From Paracoccaceae bacterium (GTDB lineage Bacteria; Pseudomonadota; Alphaproteobacteria; Rhodobacterales; Rhodobacteraceae): a stretch of 34,585 nucleotides of DNA. Positions 18,940 through 28,083 of this stretch are shown here, one piece after another (position 1 is the first letter of the stretch; each line of letters begins with the position of its first letter). The stretch is taken from assembly GCA_902633655.1 (NCBI GenBank), contig CACPHA010000018.1, positions 1-34,585 on the forward strand, read 5' to 3'. The notes beneath the pieces were generated by a model. The model saw nothing but the letters and a program-made list of their open reading frames with translations, was not told the origin of the DNA and made no database searches. The position numbers were made by a program, and so were the translations under genes.

Positions 18940-19465
18940 AAGGTTGGACCTCGCCAATTTATCGATAGGGTTGCTACCTCCGGAAAACATAAGTTGCATT
19001 TGTTCTATAAGAGAGAAGTCGGAGCTCTGATCTATGAAAGGGGTGGAATATAGTACAGGTTGATTAGCTTAAATATCAAATCAGATTAAGTAAGGCATTG
19101 TATTAAGCAGCGTTATCTATCTTTTTTAAAACTAGGTAAATAAGACCGGACAACTTGTTTGGGTTTTCGTTTTACATGACTAAAGTCAGCGTCCTTAGTT
19201 CAAAAATAGCGTTAAGCGAGTCCTGATCGTCTGCCAAAGCGCCCAAATACTAAAACCTAGCGCTTCTCCTTTAATTTTAAAACAGACGACGCTGTATTGA
19301 ACCCTTTTATTTGCCTCCAAGCCGAGCACTCGTTCAAATATTTGTGAACGCATCAAAATATGTAGGCTCTGCATGACTCAATTTAAATTTTGTAGTATCA
19401 CAATCCCTCAAATTTCGAATTTTACCAACCTTCCAAATAGTAGAACCGTGAAAGGAAATAAAAAA
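18940..19465. other. 526-bp gene-free region between the convergent amidase and HyuA-like genes
   Basis: AT-rich, with no credible ORF on either strand. It contains an imperfect 20-bp inverted repeat at 19331-19350 and scattered T runs, but no textbook terminator. No tRNA or mobile-element end is seen. Confidence 0.6.
19331..19350. repeat. Imperfect 20-bp inverted repeat
   Basis: CGTTCAAATA and TTTGTGAACG are inverted copies matching at 8 of 10 positions. It resembles a dimeric operator in shape, but it lies between two gene 3' ends, so it may instead be a hairpin involved in transcript ends. Confidence 0.35.
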
Positions 19466-21469
19466 TTAGTTTTTAGTGATCCTCGGTCGACCGGTTCCGG
19501 TGACACACACTTGTGCTTCAACAAATATGTCTTTACCCTCAACTTCTGCTTTGCGGATATTGCGGGTAATCTCGACTTCAACATCCTCCACGCCTGAGGC
19601 CTTGGCATCAGCCTCAGCTCTCTCACGCAAATTTGCCTCGAGCGTTGAGATAGCTGTTTCTTCATCAGTGAAATCAAGAAGAGTTTCCGGTAAATGGACC
19701 CTGTACTGTCCTTCATTTGGGCTGCTAACAGTGCCACTGGCCCGCATAGTCACACGCCCCACCACAGCACCAATAGCACTTGCAACACCTATGTTTTCCG
19801 GTAACACCATTTTACAATTCAACCGCTCACCTACTGCTGGATAATATACCGGAGCAGAGGCACCTAGCCCAATGACAGGAAAATTGAGACCAGCATCTAT
19901 CTTTAGAATTCCACTGTGCCCCAAAAGCCCCGCTTGCAAAAGGGGATGCTTAGCCAAGTCCTTTGGCTTTTTACCAAAATCAACCACTTCTTCAAAAAAT
20001 GCAGTTTCAAGAAGGGCCAGCGCAGTCTGATGGGTTAGTTGGTCAAAAATCTTTTGAGCAAGCGATGTTGCATCATTACAGAACGCGACTCCTGCTTTCG
20101 TGCGTTGTCTACCAAAAATTCGTAGGGCCTTTACTGCAGCCATTTTGTCCCACACATCTGTAAAACCAAGAACATGACTTGCATCAGTTGGCGTTAATGC
20201 CGATACTTCTGCCAACCCCCAGTTAACAAGCCGAACGAGTGCCTGTCTATCAAGGCGATTAGCTATCACATTGCCAAGCGGTTTTAGGCTAGTTTCCAAC
20301 TTTTTTAACAACCGTTGGTCCCTGTCATGGAGATTAGCTTGGGGTTTAAATACTGTACTGCGGACGAAGCGCCCATCGAGTTCCCCAGGCAAACTACTTT
20401 TCAGCTGTTCATCAAGGGCTGCATGCACTACATCAGGATTTTCTATAGCGGCTAGACTTACAGGTAAAACCCTTTTTGGGCCAAGAGTGACACCACTTTC
20501 TAAGCTATCGAAGATCAAATGGACTTCACTGTCTCCTCCAAGACCGGTGGTGCGCATGGTAACTGCCTCAACCATGGTTCGGTACGGACCAACCTGCGCC
20601 CCCATCGGATCGATTGCGGGCCGACCGCCTTTCAAAAGCGCAACATCTGTGGTGGTTCCTCCAATATCAGAAACAATTGCATTATTAGCGTTTGTCAGCC
20701 AGCTCGCGCCAACTATCGAGGCCGCGGGACCGCTCAAGATAGTTTCAATCGGTTTATCGCGCGCCTGCTCCTGCGAAATAAGTGCTCCATCACCACGCAC
20801 TACCATCATTGGTGCACGAATCCCCAGGCTGATAAGTTGATCGGAAGCACGACTTATCAAACGGTCAATCATCCCGATCAACCGCGCATTTAGCAAAGCC
20901 GTAAGCGCCCTTTTTGGCCCATTTAGTTTTGCCGACAGTTGATGAGAAGTACTTACAGGTTTACCACTTATGGACTTGATAATATCGGCTGCCTGCCTTT
21001 CATGAGCTGGATTTCGAGTTGCGAACTGGCTAGCCACGGCAAACGCCGAAACGCCCTTCATGTCAGTGATCCAAGCTTTCAAGCAATTTTCCTCCAAAGG
21101 GCACACCTGCAAGCCTTCATGACTATGTCCACCCCTGAGCTCAATAAATTCATCGCCTTTTAGCGCTTCTAAAAGGCAGTGTTTTTCCACATCGCCCTTC
21201 CGAAAGCCGATATAGATAAGTCCAACCTGATCGCCTTGCCCTTCCACCAATGCGTTTGTGGCAAGCGTAGTTGAAAGGGAAGCCATCGATATATCACTCG
21301 GAGCCACACCCGAAGAGTTCAAAACGCTTTTAACCGCACGCGCGATACCCAGGGCCAAATCCTGTTTTGTAGTCAAGGACTTCGCGCTTGCAATGACTTT
21401 CATTTCATCTTTAAGGATTACTGCATCAGTATATGTGCCACCCGTATCAATGCCCAGGAGTAGGGTCAT
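19466..21469 (-). CDS. Hydantoinase/oxoprolinase family protein, HyuA (A subunit)-like
   Basis: A 667-residue protein of the hydantoinase A / oxoprolinase family. The N-terminal actin-like ATP-binding motif is GIDTGGTYTDAV at 6-17 and the second phosphate motif SDIGGTTTDVAL is at 267-278. Relatives are ATP-dependent cyclic-amide hydrolases (N-methylhydantoinase, 5-oxoprolinase, acetone carboxylase beta). These normally work with a B subunit, usually encoded next door. No HyuB-like gene is in this window, so the activity is uncertain. It lies 92 bp downstream of queG on the same strand. T6 follows the stop codon, but I see no clear stem before it. The DTGGTYTD version of the motif, rather than DVGGTFTD, suggests a separate subfamily. 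Confidence 0.82.
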   Translation of the reverse strand: MTLLLGIDTGGTYTDAVILKDEMKVIASAKSLTTKQDLALGIARAVKSVLNSSGVAPSDISMASLSTTLATNALVEGQGDQVGLIYIGFRKGDVEKHCLLEALKGDEFIELRGGHSHEGLQVCPLEENCLKAWITDMKGVSAFAVASQFATRNPAHERQAADIIKSISGKPVSTSHQLSAKLNGPKRALTALLNARLIGMIDRLISRASDQLISLGIRAPMMVVRGDGALISQEQARDKPIETILSGPAASIVGASWLTNANNAIVSDIGGTTTDVALLKGGRPAIDPMGAQVGPYRTMVEAVTMRTTGLGGDSEVHLIFDSLESGVTLGPKRVLPVSLAAIENPDVVHAALDEQLKSSLPGELDGRFVRSTVFKPQANLHDRDQRLLKKLETSLKPLGNVIANRLDRQALVRLVNWGLAEVSALTPTDASHVLGFTDVWDKMAAVKALRIFGRQRTKAGVAFCNDATSLAQKIFDQLTHQTALALLETAFFEEVVDFGKKPKDLAKHPLLQAGLLGHSGILKIDAGLNFPVIGLGASAPVYYPAVGERLNCKMVLPENIGVASAIGAVVGRVTMRASGTVSSPNEGQYRVHLPETLLDFTDEETAISTLEANLRERAEADAKASGVEDVEVEITRNIRKAEVEGKDIFVEAQVCVTGTGRPRITKN

Positions 21470-21561
21470 GTTTACCTCATCATTTTACATTCTGTAGCGC
21501 AAATTTGTATTCGAATAGCTTACCATACGTTTTCACAAAAGTTGTGCCGGCGCTAGCATCT

Positions 21562-22614
21562 TTAGAGGATTTTTAACCGTTCCGCCGCCCATTCAGCCGC
21601 CTCGGAAATAGTAGAGTCCGCATCATTTTTTAAGCCTTCTGCAATCGGCAAAAGCTTTTTAATGGCGGAATTCCCAATCGCGTAAAGTACATTTCGCACA
21701 AAGCGGTCCCGGCCAATTCGCTTGATCGGGCTACCAGAAAATTTGATCCTAAAGCCCCTATCGTCTAGGGTAGCAAGCTCCGCAAGATCCGGAGCTATAA
21801 GTTCCTCGCGCGCATGGTAGCGGACTTCTTTGGCCTGGTTTGCAAATTTATTCCAGGGGCACACAGCTAGGCAGTCGTCACATCCGTAGATCCGATTACC
21901 CATTTTTTCACGGAGTTCAATATCTACAGGACCCTTGTGTTCGATCGTGAGATAGGAAATACAACGGCGTGCATCAAGCTGATATGGGCGTGGAAACGCG
22001 TTTGTCGGGCACACCGAAATACACTCTTTGCAACTGCCACAGCGGTCCGTTTCCGGTGCATCTTTAAGAAGGTTAATAGTTGTGAATATTGAGCCTATAA
22101 AAAACCAGTTACCAAGTCCACGGCTTACAAGATTTGTATGCTTACCTTGCCAACCTAATCCTGCTGCCTGACCTAGTGGCTTTTCAGGTACGGGGGCCGT
22201 ATCAACAAAAACTTTAACCTCACCGCCGGTCTCAGCCACCAACCAACGGGCGATGGCCTTGAGACGTTTCTTGATGACATCGTGGTAATCTTTATTTTGA
22301 GCATAGACAGATATTGCCGCCTTTTCTCTGTGATGCAATATTTCTAAGGGGTCGTGATCAGGCGCATAATTGTGTGCAAGCATAATCACCGACCTCGCCT
22401 CAGGCCAAAGTGCACTTGGATCAGATCTCCAATGGCTACGCTCCGCCAACCATCCCATCTGTCCGTGATAATCTTTCTTAAGGAACTCCTGCAACCTTAC
22501 CCCAACATCCGGAACATCTGAGGGGCTACATACCCGTAGATCATCAAAACCTTCTTCCAAAGCTTTTAAAAATAATGCATTTTTAAGAATTTCACCTTCC
22601 TTAAAGACGGTCAT
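21562..22614 (-). CDS. queG: Epoxyqueuosine reductase
   Basis: Catalyses the last step of queuosine synthesis in tRNA, reducing epoxyqueuosine with a cobalamin cofactor and two [4Fe-4S] clusters. The protein is 350 residues. The proposed catalytic Asp lies in [10 protein letters not shown] (D138). Cluster cysteines are C192, C195, C198 and C202 ([11 protein letters not shown]), then C218 and C245, C248, C252 (CDDCLAVC). The C-terminal HEAT-like helices are present ([10 protein letters not shown]...). The ATG overlaps the fzlA stop by one base (TGATG), indicating translational coupling. The longer frame merely adds a TTG codon in front. Confidence 0.94.
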   Translation of the reverse strand: MTVFKEGEILKNALFLKALEEGFDDLRVCSPSDVPDVGVRLQEFLKKDYHGQMGWLAERSHWRSDPSALWPEARSVIMLAHNYAPDHDPLEILHHREKAAISVYAQNKDYHDVIKKRLKAIARWLVAETGGEVKVFVDTAPVPEKPLGQAAGLGWQGKHTNLVSRGLGNWFFIGSIFTTINLLKDAPETDRCGSCKECISVCPTNAFPRPYQLDARRCISYLTIEHKGPVDIELREKMGNRIYGCDDCLAVCPWNKFANQAKEVRYHAREELIAPDLAELATLDDRGFRIKFSGSPIKRIGRDRFVRNVLYAIGNSAIKKLLPIAEGLKNDADSTISEAAEWAAERLKIL

Positions 22615-23279
22615 CAAAAGTCCAGGTCATTGTAATGCCGTGGGGGCGGAAAGCCAGGAACCTGATCAGCCAAAATACTGCGAAATGCGGGGCGTGACTT
22701 TATTTTAGCATACCATTCTTTTACAATGGTGGAACGATTCCAGTCCACATCAGAAATATAGTCAAGGCAAGATATATGAGCTGCGGCGGCGAAATCGGCC
22801 ATTGTCATCACATCACCAGCTAGCCAACGCCGCCGCTCGAGAAGCCAGTTCATATAATCTATGTGGTACTTGATACGCTTGGCACCCGTTTTGACGTTTT
22901 TACTTTCAGGAAACCCTGCGCCACAAATTTTTTTCAAAACGCGCTCGTGCAATAGCTTTTTGGTTACTTCACGATTAAATTTATCGTCAAACCAATTAAT
23001 CAAGCGCCTCACTTCATAGCGATCATCTGGGCATTTCGGCATAAGGATTGGTTCGGGAAAAATATCTTCCAAATATTCACAAATCGGAAGGCTTTCACTT
23101 AGATAACGGCCCTCCAATCTCAAAATAGGGATAGTTCCGGCTGGATTGCGATTGATAAATTCCACAGATCGCTCCCAGTATTTCTCCTCAACAAGTTCAA
23201 CTTCAATCTTTTTTTCCGCAAGACAAAGACGAACTTTGCGTGAAAACGGGGAAAGAGCAAAATGATATAGCCTCAACAT
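22614..23279 (-). CDS. fzlA: FzlA-like GST-fold cell-division protein (FtsZ-binding)
   Basis: A 221-residue GST-fold protein with a thioredoxin-like N-terminal half ([42 protein letters not shown]) and an all-helical C-terminal half. The diagnostic feature is the tail [11 protein letters not shown]: Caulobacter FzlA, which binds and curves FtsZ filaments and promotes division, has a functionally important C-terminal tail of this kind. The wider family would be called glutathione S-transferase, but glutathione-binding residues need not be kept. Its stop overlaps the queG start, and gltB ends 187 bp upstream. The main alternative is an ordinary GST; the conserved tail argues against it. Confidence 0.75.
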   Translation of the reverse strand: MLRLYHFALSPFSRKVRLCLAEKKIEVELVEEKYWERSVEFINRNPAGTIPILRLEGRYLSESLPICEYLEDIFPEPILMPKCPDDRYEVRRLINWFDDKFNREVTKKLLHERVLKKICGAGFPESKNVKTGAKRIKYHIDYMNWLLERRRWLAGDVMTMADFAAAAHISCLDYISDVDWNRSTIVKEWYAKIKSRPAFRSILADQVPGFPPPRHYNDLDF

Positions 23280-23466
23280 GCAGCAGTTCCATTAATAAAT
23301 TCTGGATAATGAATGCCCATTTAAAAGGATGATTTCAATCCTGGATTTGTTTTTTCTCGATGATTTTAACCTAAGTTACAAGCTTGATCATTTCGCTGAC
23401 AGCTTTGTTTTATCGCGCCTAACGGGATGCAGACCCAAAACTCCCTGAAAACAAAAAAATTTGACC

Positions 23467-26400
23467 TTACTCTGCAGGCATGCTTTCCAATTCGGTTATC
23501 AATGGATGGGGCAAGTGCATCAACATTTCTTTGGGGCAAATCTGTAGAAAGTTTGGCAGTTCAGTCTCCCAACGCTGCAAAATCCCTTCTGCTCGAAGGC
23601 TGCCAGTTTCTACTGCATGCTTTTCTACCAGTCTTTTTAACTGGTCTTCCCATGCAGAGACCGTTATGGAGCAGGTAACTAAAGTATCCATATTAAGCAT
23701 CTTCTTAGCTTGATCTTCTGGATCATACAGATAGGCCATTCCTCCTGTCATGCCAGCTCCAAAGTTTGCCCCTATAGGCCCAAGCACCACGCTAACGCCG
23801 CCAGTCATATATTCGCAACCATTGCTTCCGCAACCTTCAACGACAACTTTAGCACCGGAATTACGGACACAAAACCGTTCACCCGCCCGACCTGAGGCGA
23901 ACAGATAGCCATCGGTTGCTCCATAAAGAACCGTATTGCCAATTATCGTATTCTCAGCGGCCACCAGTTGGCTAATCATTGACGGACGCACTATAATCGC
24001 ACCCCCAGAAAGCCCCTTGCCTACATAGTCATTCGCATCGCCAGTCACTTCCAATTTAAGCCCACGTGTTGCAAACGCACCAAGCGATTGCCCAGCACTT
24101 CCCGCTAGTTTCACAGTAAGGTGATCGCGTTGAAGGTCATTTTGCATACCAAAGTTGCGTACAATATGGCTTGAAATCCGGGTGCCTACACTACGATGCG
24201 TATTTTGAACAGTGTAGCTGAGTTGCATTTTTTCTCGATCATTCAAAAAACGCGCGGCGTCTTCCACAATTTCAGCGTCAAGTGTTTCTGGAACTGGGTT
24301 CCTATCGCGGTCACGTCTATAAACGATTTTATCCGCTCCATCAACGGATATCAAAAGTGGATTCAAATCAAGATCATCGAGATGATCAGAGCCTCGGCTC
24401 ACCTGACTCAGCAAATCTGCGCGCCCAATTATATCGTCGATGGAACGTGCCCCAATGCTGGCAAGGATTTCCCGGACTTCTTGAGCATAGAACGTGATCA
24501 AATTTACAACCTTCTCCGCGTTTCCAGTGAATTTTTCCCTAAGCTCTTCCTTTTGCGTGCATACCCCAACGGGGCAGGTATTCGATTGACACTGACGTAC
24601 CATAATACATCCCATGGCAATAAGAGCAGCCGTGCCGATGCCATATTCCTCTGCACCCATCATAGCTGCCATGATAATATCACGCCCGGTGCGCAACCCG
24701 CCATCGGTGCGGAGTGTGATCCGATCGCGGAGGTTATTCATCGACAGCACCTGATGGGCTTCTGTCAATCCCATTTCCCACGGCAAGCCAGCAAACTTGA
24801 TGGAAGTCGCAGGTGAAGCGCCCGTTCCACCATTATGCCCAGATATTAAGATTACATCCGCTTCAGCCTTTGCTACACCAGCAGCAATCGTACCAACGCC
24901 AGAAGAAGCTACCAACTTAACCGTTACTTTGCAACGAGGGTTAATCTGTTTGAGATCATAAATCAGTTGCGCAAGGTCTTCTATTGAATAAATGTCATGG
25001 TGAGGAGGAGGCGAAATCAAAGTCACCCCTTTTGTAGAGTGCCGCAGACGGGCAATTAAGTCTGTAACTTTCATTCCGGGTAATTGACCACCCTCACCTG
25101 GTTTTGCACCTTGGGCAACTTTTATTTCAAGCTCTTCACACTGGTTTAAATATTCTGCTGTCACTCCAAACCGTCCAGAGGCTACCTGCTTAATCTTGGC
25201 TGAGGGATTGTCACCATTAGGTTCGGGATAAAAATGCGCTGGATCTTCCCCTCCCTCACCACTATCAGACTTTGCTCCGATACGGTTCATTGCGACATTT
25301 AGCGTTTTATGTGCCTCAGGACTTAATGCGCCTAGAGACATTCCCGGCGTGACAAAACGCTTACGGATAGAGGTGATGCTTTCAACTTCGCTCAGAGCGA
25401 TAGAATTGCCAAGCGGTTTAATCGCTAATAAGTCGCGGAGGTGAATTGGCGGATTGGCCTGCATACGCTTAGAATATTGCTTCCATATATCATAGCTCGC
25501 TCGATTACAGGCCGCTTGCATCATATGCATGGTATGCGCTTCCCAAGCATGCGTTTCACCTGATTTACGCGATTTATAGAATCCACCCATGGGTAATAAA
25601 TTCTCTCCACCCAGCCAAGCGCGTTGGTGAACTTCTAAAGATTTCTTTTGAACCCCACTAATACCAATGCCCGATATTCGGCTCATAAGGCCTGGAAAAT
25701 ATTCTGCGCACATGGCTCTTGACAACCCCACTGCTTCGAAATTCAACCCACCGCGATAAGAGGATAGTACCGAAATGCCCATCTTAGACATTATTTTTAA
25801 AAGTCCCTGATCGACCGCCGTACGGTAGCGGGACATTGCCTTACTAAGTGTTCCGGCCAAAAGTCCACGGGAAATACGGTCCGCTAGGCTGTCTTCGGCA
25901 AGATATGCATTAACAACCGTTGCTCCTGCCCCAATTAGAACTGCAAAGTAATGCGGGTCAACACATTCGGCAGAACGAACGTTAATGGAGGTAAAAGTAC
26001 GTAAACCTTTCCGGGTTAGATGGCTGTGCACGGCAGAGGTGGCCAAAATCATTGGCATCGCCACTTTGTCGGTATTAGATAGGTGGTCCGTGAGAGCCAA
26101 GTGGCCAAAGCCAGAACGAACAGCGTCTTCTGCTTCAACTCTGATCCGCTCTAGACCATCTTGGAGGGCATTGGCACCAGTACTTTTGTCAAAGGAGCAA
26201 TCAATTTCAACAAGCTCAGTATCAAAATGACGCTTTAGCTCATTCCATTGTGCGTTTCCGATAAATGGAGACTCCAGAACAAGGATTTCAGACTGCGGGC
26301 TGCTTTCGTTTAAAACATTCCTGAGGTTTCCAAAACGCGTCTTTAAACTCATAACCCTAAATTCACGTAAACTGTCAATTGGTGGGTTCGTTACTTGTGA

Positions 26401-28005
26401 AAAGTTTTGCCTAAAATAATGCGAAAGTGGTCGGTACGCTTTAGAGAGCACTGCACTTGGTGTGTCATCACCCATTGAAGCTAGAGCTTCTTTCCCCATC
26501 TCTGCCATAGGAACCAAAATATGTTCAAGTTCTTCAATCGAATATCCGGCAGCTATTTGCCGACGCCGAAGTTCTTCGCCTTCGAACATCGCCGTTTCGC
26601 TCACATTTTCCAAAGCTCCGTCAAGCTCTTTAATTTTTGTAATCCAGTTGCCAAACGGTTGGGAAGCGGCAAGTTTATCTTTGATAGCAGCGTCACTATA
26701 AAGTTTACCCTCAGTCATGTCGACTGCGAGTAACTGGCCCGGCCCCAGGGCTCCTTTTTCACGGACGGTAGATTCGTCAATGGGGACCATACCTGCCTCT
26801 GACCCAGCAATTAAAAGTCCATCACCTGTAACAACATATCGCATAGGACGGAGGCCGTTTCGATCGAGCCCTGCACATACCCAGCGTCCATCCGTCATTG
26901 CCAGTGCTGCTGGGCCATCCCATGGCTCCATGACAGCGTTGCAATAAGAGTACATATCCCGCCAACTTTTGGGCAACTCCTCTGCTTGCTTAGACCAACT
27001 TTCTGGAACGAGAATAGTTTTCGCCATTGGGGCATCGCGCCCCGCTCTTACCATCATTTCAAAAACCGCGTCTAAAGCTGCTGAATCAGACGAGCCTGCA
27101 GGAATAACTGGTTTAATGTCCTCTGCCATATCACCGAAAGCTGCACTTGTCATGCGGATTTCATGGCTTTTCATCCAGTTGACGTTGCCTTTCAGCGTGT
27201 TGATTTCACCATTATGCGCCAGCATTCGGAATGGTTGAGCAAGCCACCACTGCGGGAAAGTATTGGTAGAATAGCGCTGATGATAAATCGCAAACGCACT
27301 TTCAAAGCGCACATCTCGTAGATCAGGATAAAATTCAGCGACCTGTTCAGCTAACATCATGCCTTTATAGATGATAGAGCGACAAGACATTGAAGTTATA
27401 TAAAGTCCGGTCACCCCAGAAAATGTCGCCGCCTTCTCAATGCGACGACGAATTACATAGAGTTCCCTTTCAAAGGTTTCCTCATCCACACCCTTGCAGT
27501 TACTGATCAAAATCTGCTCAATTTCCGGACGTGTTGCATTGGCCTTTTCACCCAGACAATCAATCTCTACGGGCACATGACGCCAGCCATAAATATAATA
27601 TCCCATCCGGAGCACTTCGCTCTCCACTATCGTACGGCAGGTTTCCTGCGCTCCAAAATCTGTGCGTGGCAAAAAGACCTGACCCACCGCTATCAATTCT
27701 TTTTTGCGGGGCTCATGGCCCGTACGTCGGATTTGATCATAAAAAAATGACACTGGGATTTGAACGTGGATGCCCGCCCCATCACCGGTCTTACCATCAG
27801 CATCAACGGCGCCGCGGTGCCAGATAGCCTTTAGGGCAGAAATCCCATTTTCCACTACTCTGCGACTCGGTTTTCCATCAATGGACACAACGAGCCCAAC
27901 GCCGCAGGAGGCGTGTTCAGTCTCCTCGCAATACAAGCTTTTTTCAGCCATCCATGTCCTTTTTGCTGATTCTTTAGCTTCCCAAGTATCATCAAATTTC
28001 GTCAT
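23467..28005 (-). CDS. gltB: Glutamate synthase (NADPH), large subunit
   Basis: A 1512-residue enzyme that transfers the glutamine amide to 2-oxoglutarate. A 33-residue propeptide precedes the nucleophile C34 in HASCGVGLV, which is exposed on maturation. Then come the class II glutaminase domain, the central domain, the FMN synthase domain (SGHNGGTGASPATS, LRTDGGLRTGRD) and the [3Fe-4S] cysteines C1133, C1139 and C1144 (CIMVRQCQSNTC). The C-terminal GXGXG beta-helix follows (GLSGGAIIVRP, GANFGAGMTGGMAYLYD). I chose ATG 28005 because AGGAGG lies 5 bp upstream; the open frame extends 25 codons further without support. It follows gltD by 78 bp in the same operon. Confidence 0.97.
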   Translation of the reverse strand: MTKFDDTWEAKESAKRTWMAEKSLYCEETEHASCGVGLVVSIDGKPSRRVVENGISALKAIWHRGAVDADGKTGDGAGIHVQIPVSFFYDQIRRTGHEPRKKELIAVGQVFLPRTDFGAQETCRTIVESEVLRMGYYIYGWRHVPVEIDCLGEKANATRPEIEQILISNCKGVDEETFERELYVIRRRIEKAATFSGVTGLYITSMSCRSIIYKGMMLAEQVAEFYPDLRDVRFESAFAIYHQRYSTNTFPQWWLAQPFRMLAHNGEINTLKGNVNWMKSHEIRMTSAAFGDMAEDIKPVIPAGSSDSAALDAVFEMMVRAGRDAPMAKTILVPESWSKQAEELPKSWRDMYSYCNAVMEPWDGPAALAMTDGRWVCAGLDRNGLRPMRYVVTGDGLLIAGSEAGMVPIDESTVREKGALGPGQLLAVDMTEGKLYSDAAIKDKLAASQPFGNWITKIKELDGALENVSETAMFEGEELRRRQIAAGYSIEELEHILVPMAEMGKEALASMGDDTPSAVLSKAYRPLSHYFRQNFSQVTNPPIDSLREFRVMSLKTRFGNLRNVLNESSPQSEILVLESPFIGNAQWNELKRHFDTELVEIDCSFDKSTGANALQDGLERIRVEAEDAVRSGFGHLALTDHLSNTDKVAMPMILATSAVHSHLTRKGLRTFTSINVRSAECVDPHYFAVLIGAGATVVNAYLAEDSLADRISRGLLAGTLSKAMSRYRTAVDQGLLKIMSKMGISVLSSYRGGLNFEAVGLSRAMCAEYFPGLMSRISGIGISGVQKKSLEVHQRAWLGGENLLPMGGFYKSRKSGETHAWEAHTMHMMQAACNRASYDIWKQYSKRMQANPPIHLRDLLAIKPLGNSIALSEVESITSIRKRFVTPGMSLGALSPEAHKTLNVAMNRIGAKSDSGEGGEDPAHFYPEPNGDNPSAKIKQVASGRFGVTAEYLNQCEELEIKVAQGAKPGEGGQLPGMKVTDLIARLRHSTKGVTLISPPPHHDIYSIEDLAQLIYDLKQINPRCKVTVKLVASSGVGTIAAGVAKAEADVILISGHNGGTGASPATSIKFAGLPWEMGLTEAHQVLSMNNLRDRITLRTDGGLRTGRDIIMAAMMGAEEYGIGTAALIAMGCIMVRQCQSNTCPVGVCTQKEELREKFTGNAEKVVNLITFYAQEVREILASIGARSIDDIIGRADLLSQVSRGSDHLDDLDLNPLLISVDGADKIVYRRDRDRNPVPETLDAEIVEDAARFLNDREKMQLSYTVQNTHRSVGTRISSHIVRNFGMQNDLQRDHLTVKLAGSAGQSLGAFATRGLKLEVTGDANDYVGKGLSGGAIIVRPSMISQLVAAENTIIGNTVLYGATDGYLFASGRAGERFCVRNSGAKVVVEGCGSNGCEYMTGGVSVVLGPIGANFGAGMTGGMAYLYDPEDQAKKMLNMDTLVTCSITVSAWEDQLKRLVEKHAVETGSLRAEGILQRWETELPNFLQICPKEMLMHLPHPLITELESMPAE

Positions 28006-28083
28006 CTTGGCCTCCTGTGCGATCGGGGCATATTTTCTTCCAACAGCACCCGAGAAAAGATCGGAATATTTAAGGAGCAAACA

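Noticed and set aside
20271-20840. 189-residue plus-strand ORF inside the HyuA-like gene
   Set aside because: Antisense shadow; the minus-strand protein carries the recognisable ATP motifs, and this frame is Ser/Arg/Pro-rich as expected of a complement frame.
24196-24816. 206-residue plus-strand ORF inside gltB
   Set aside because: Fully antisense to the glutamate synthase FMN domain, whose motifs are clear; no ribosome site or family resemblance.
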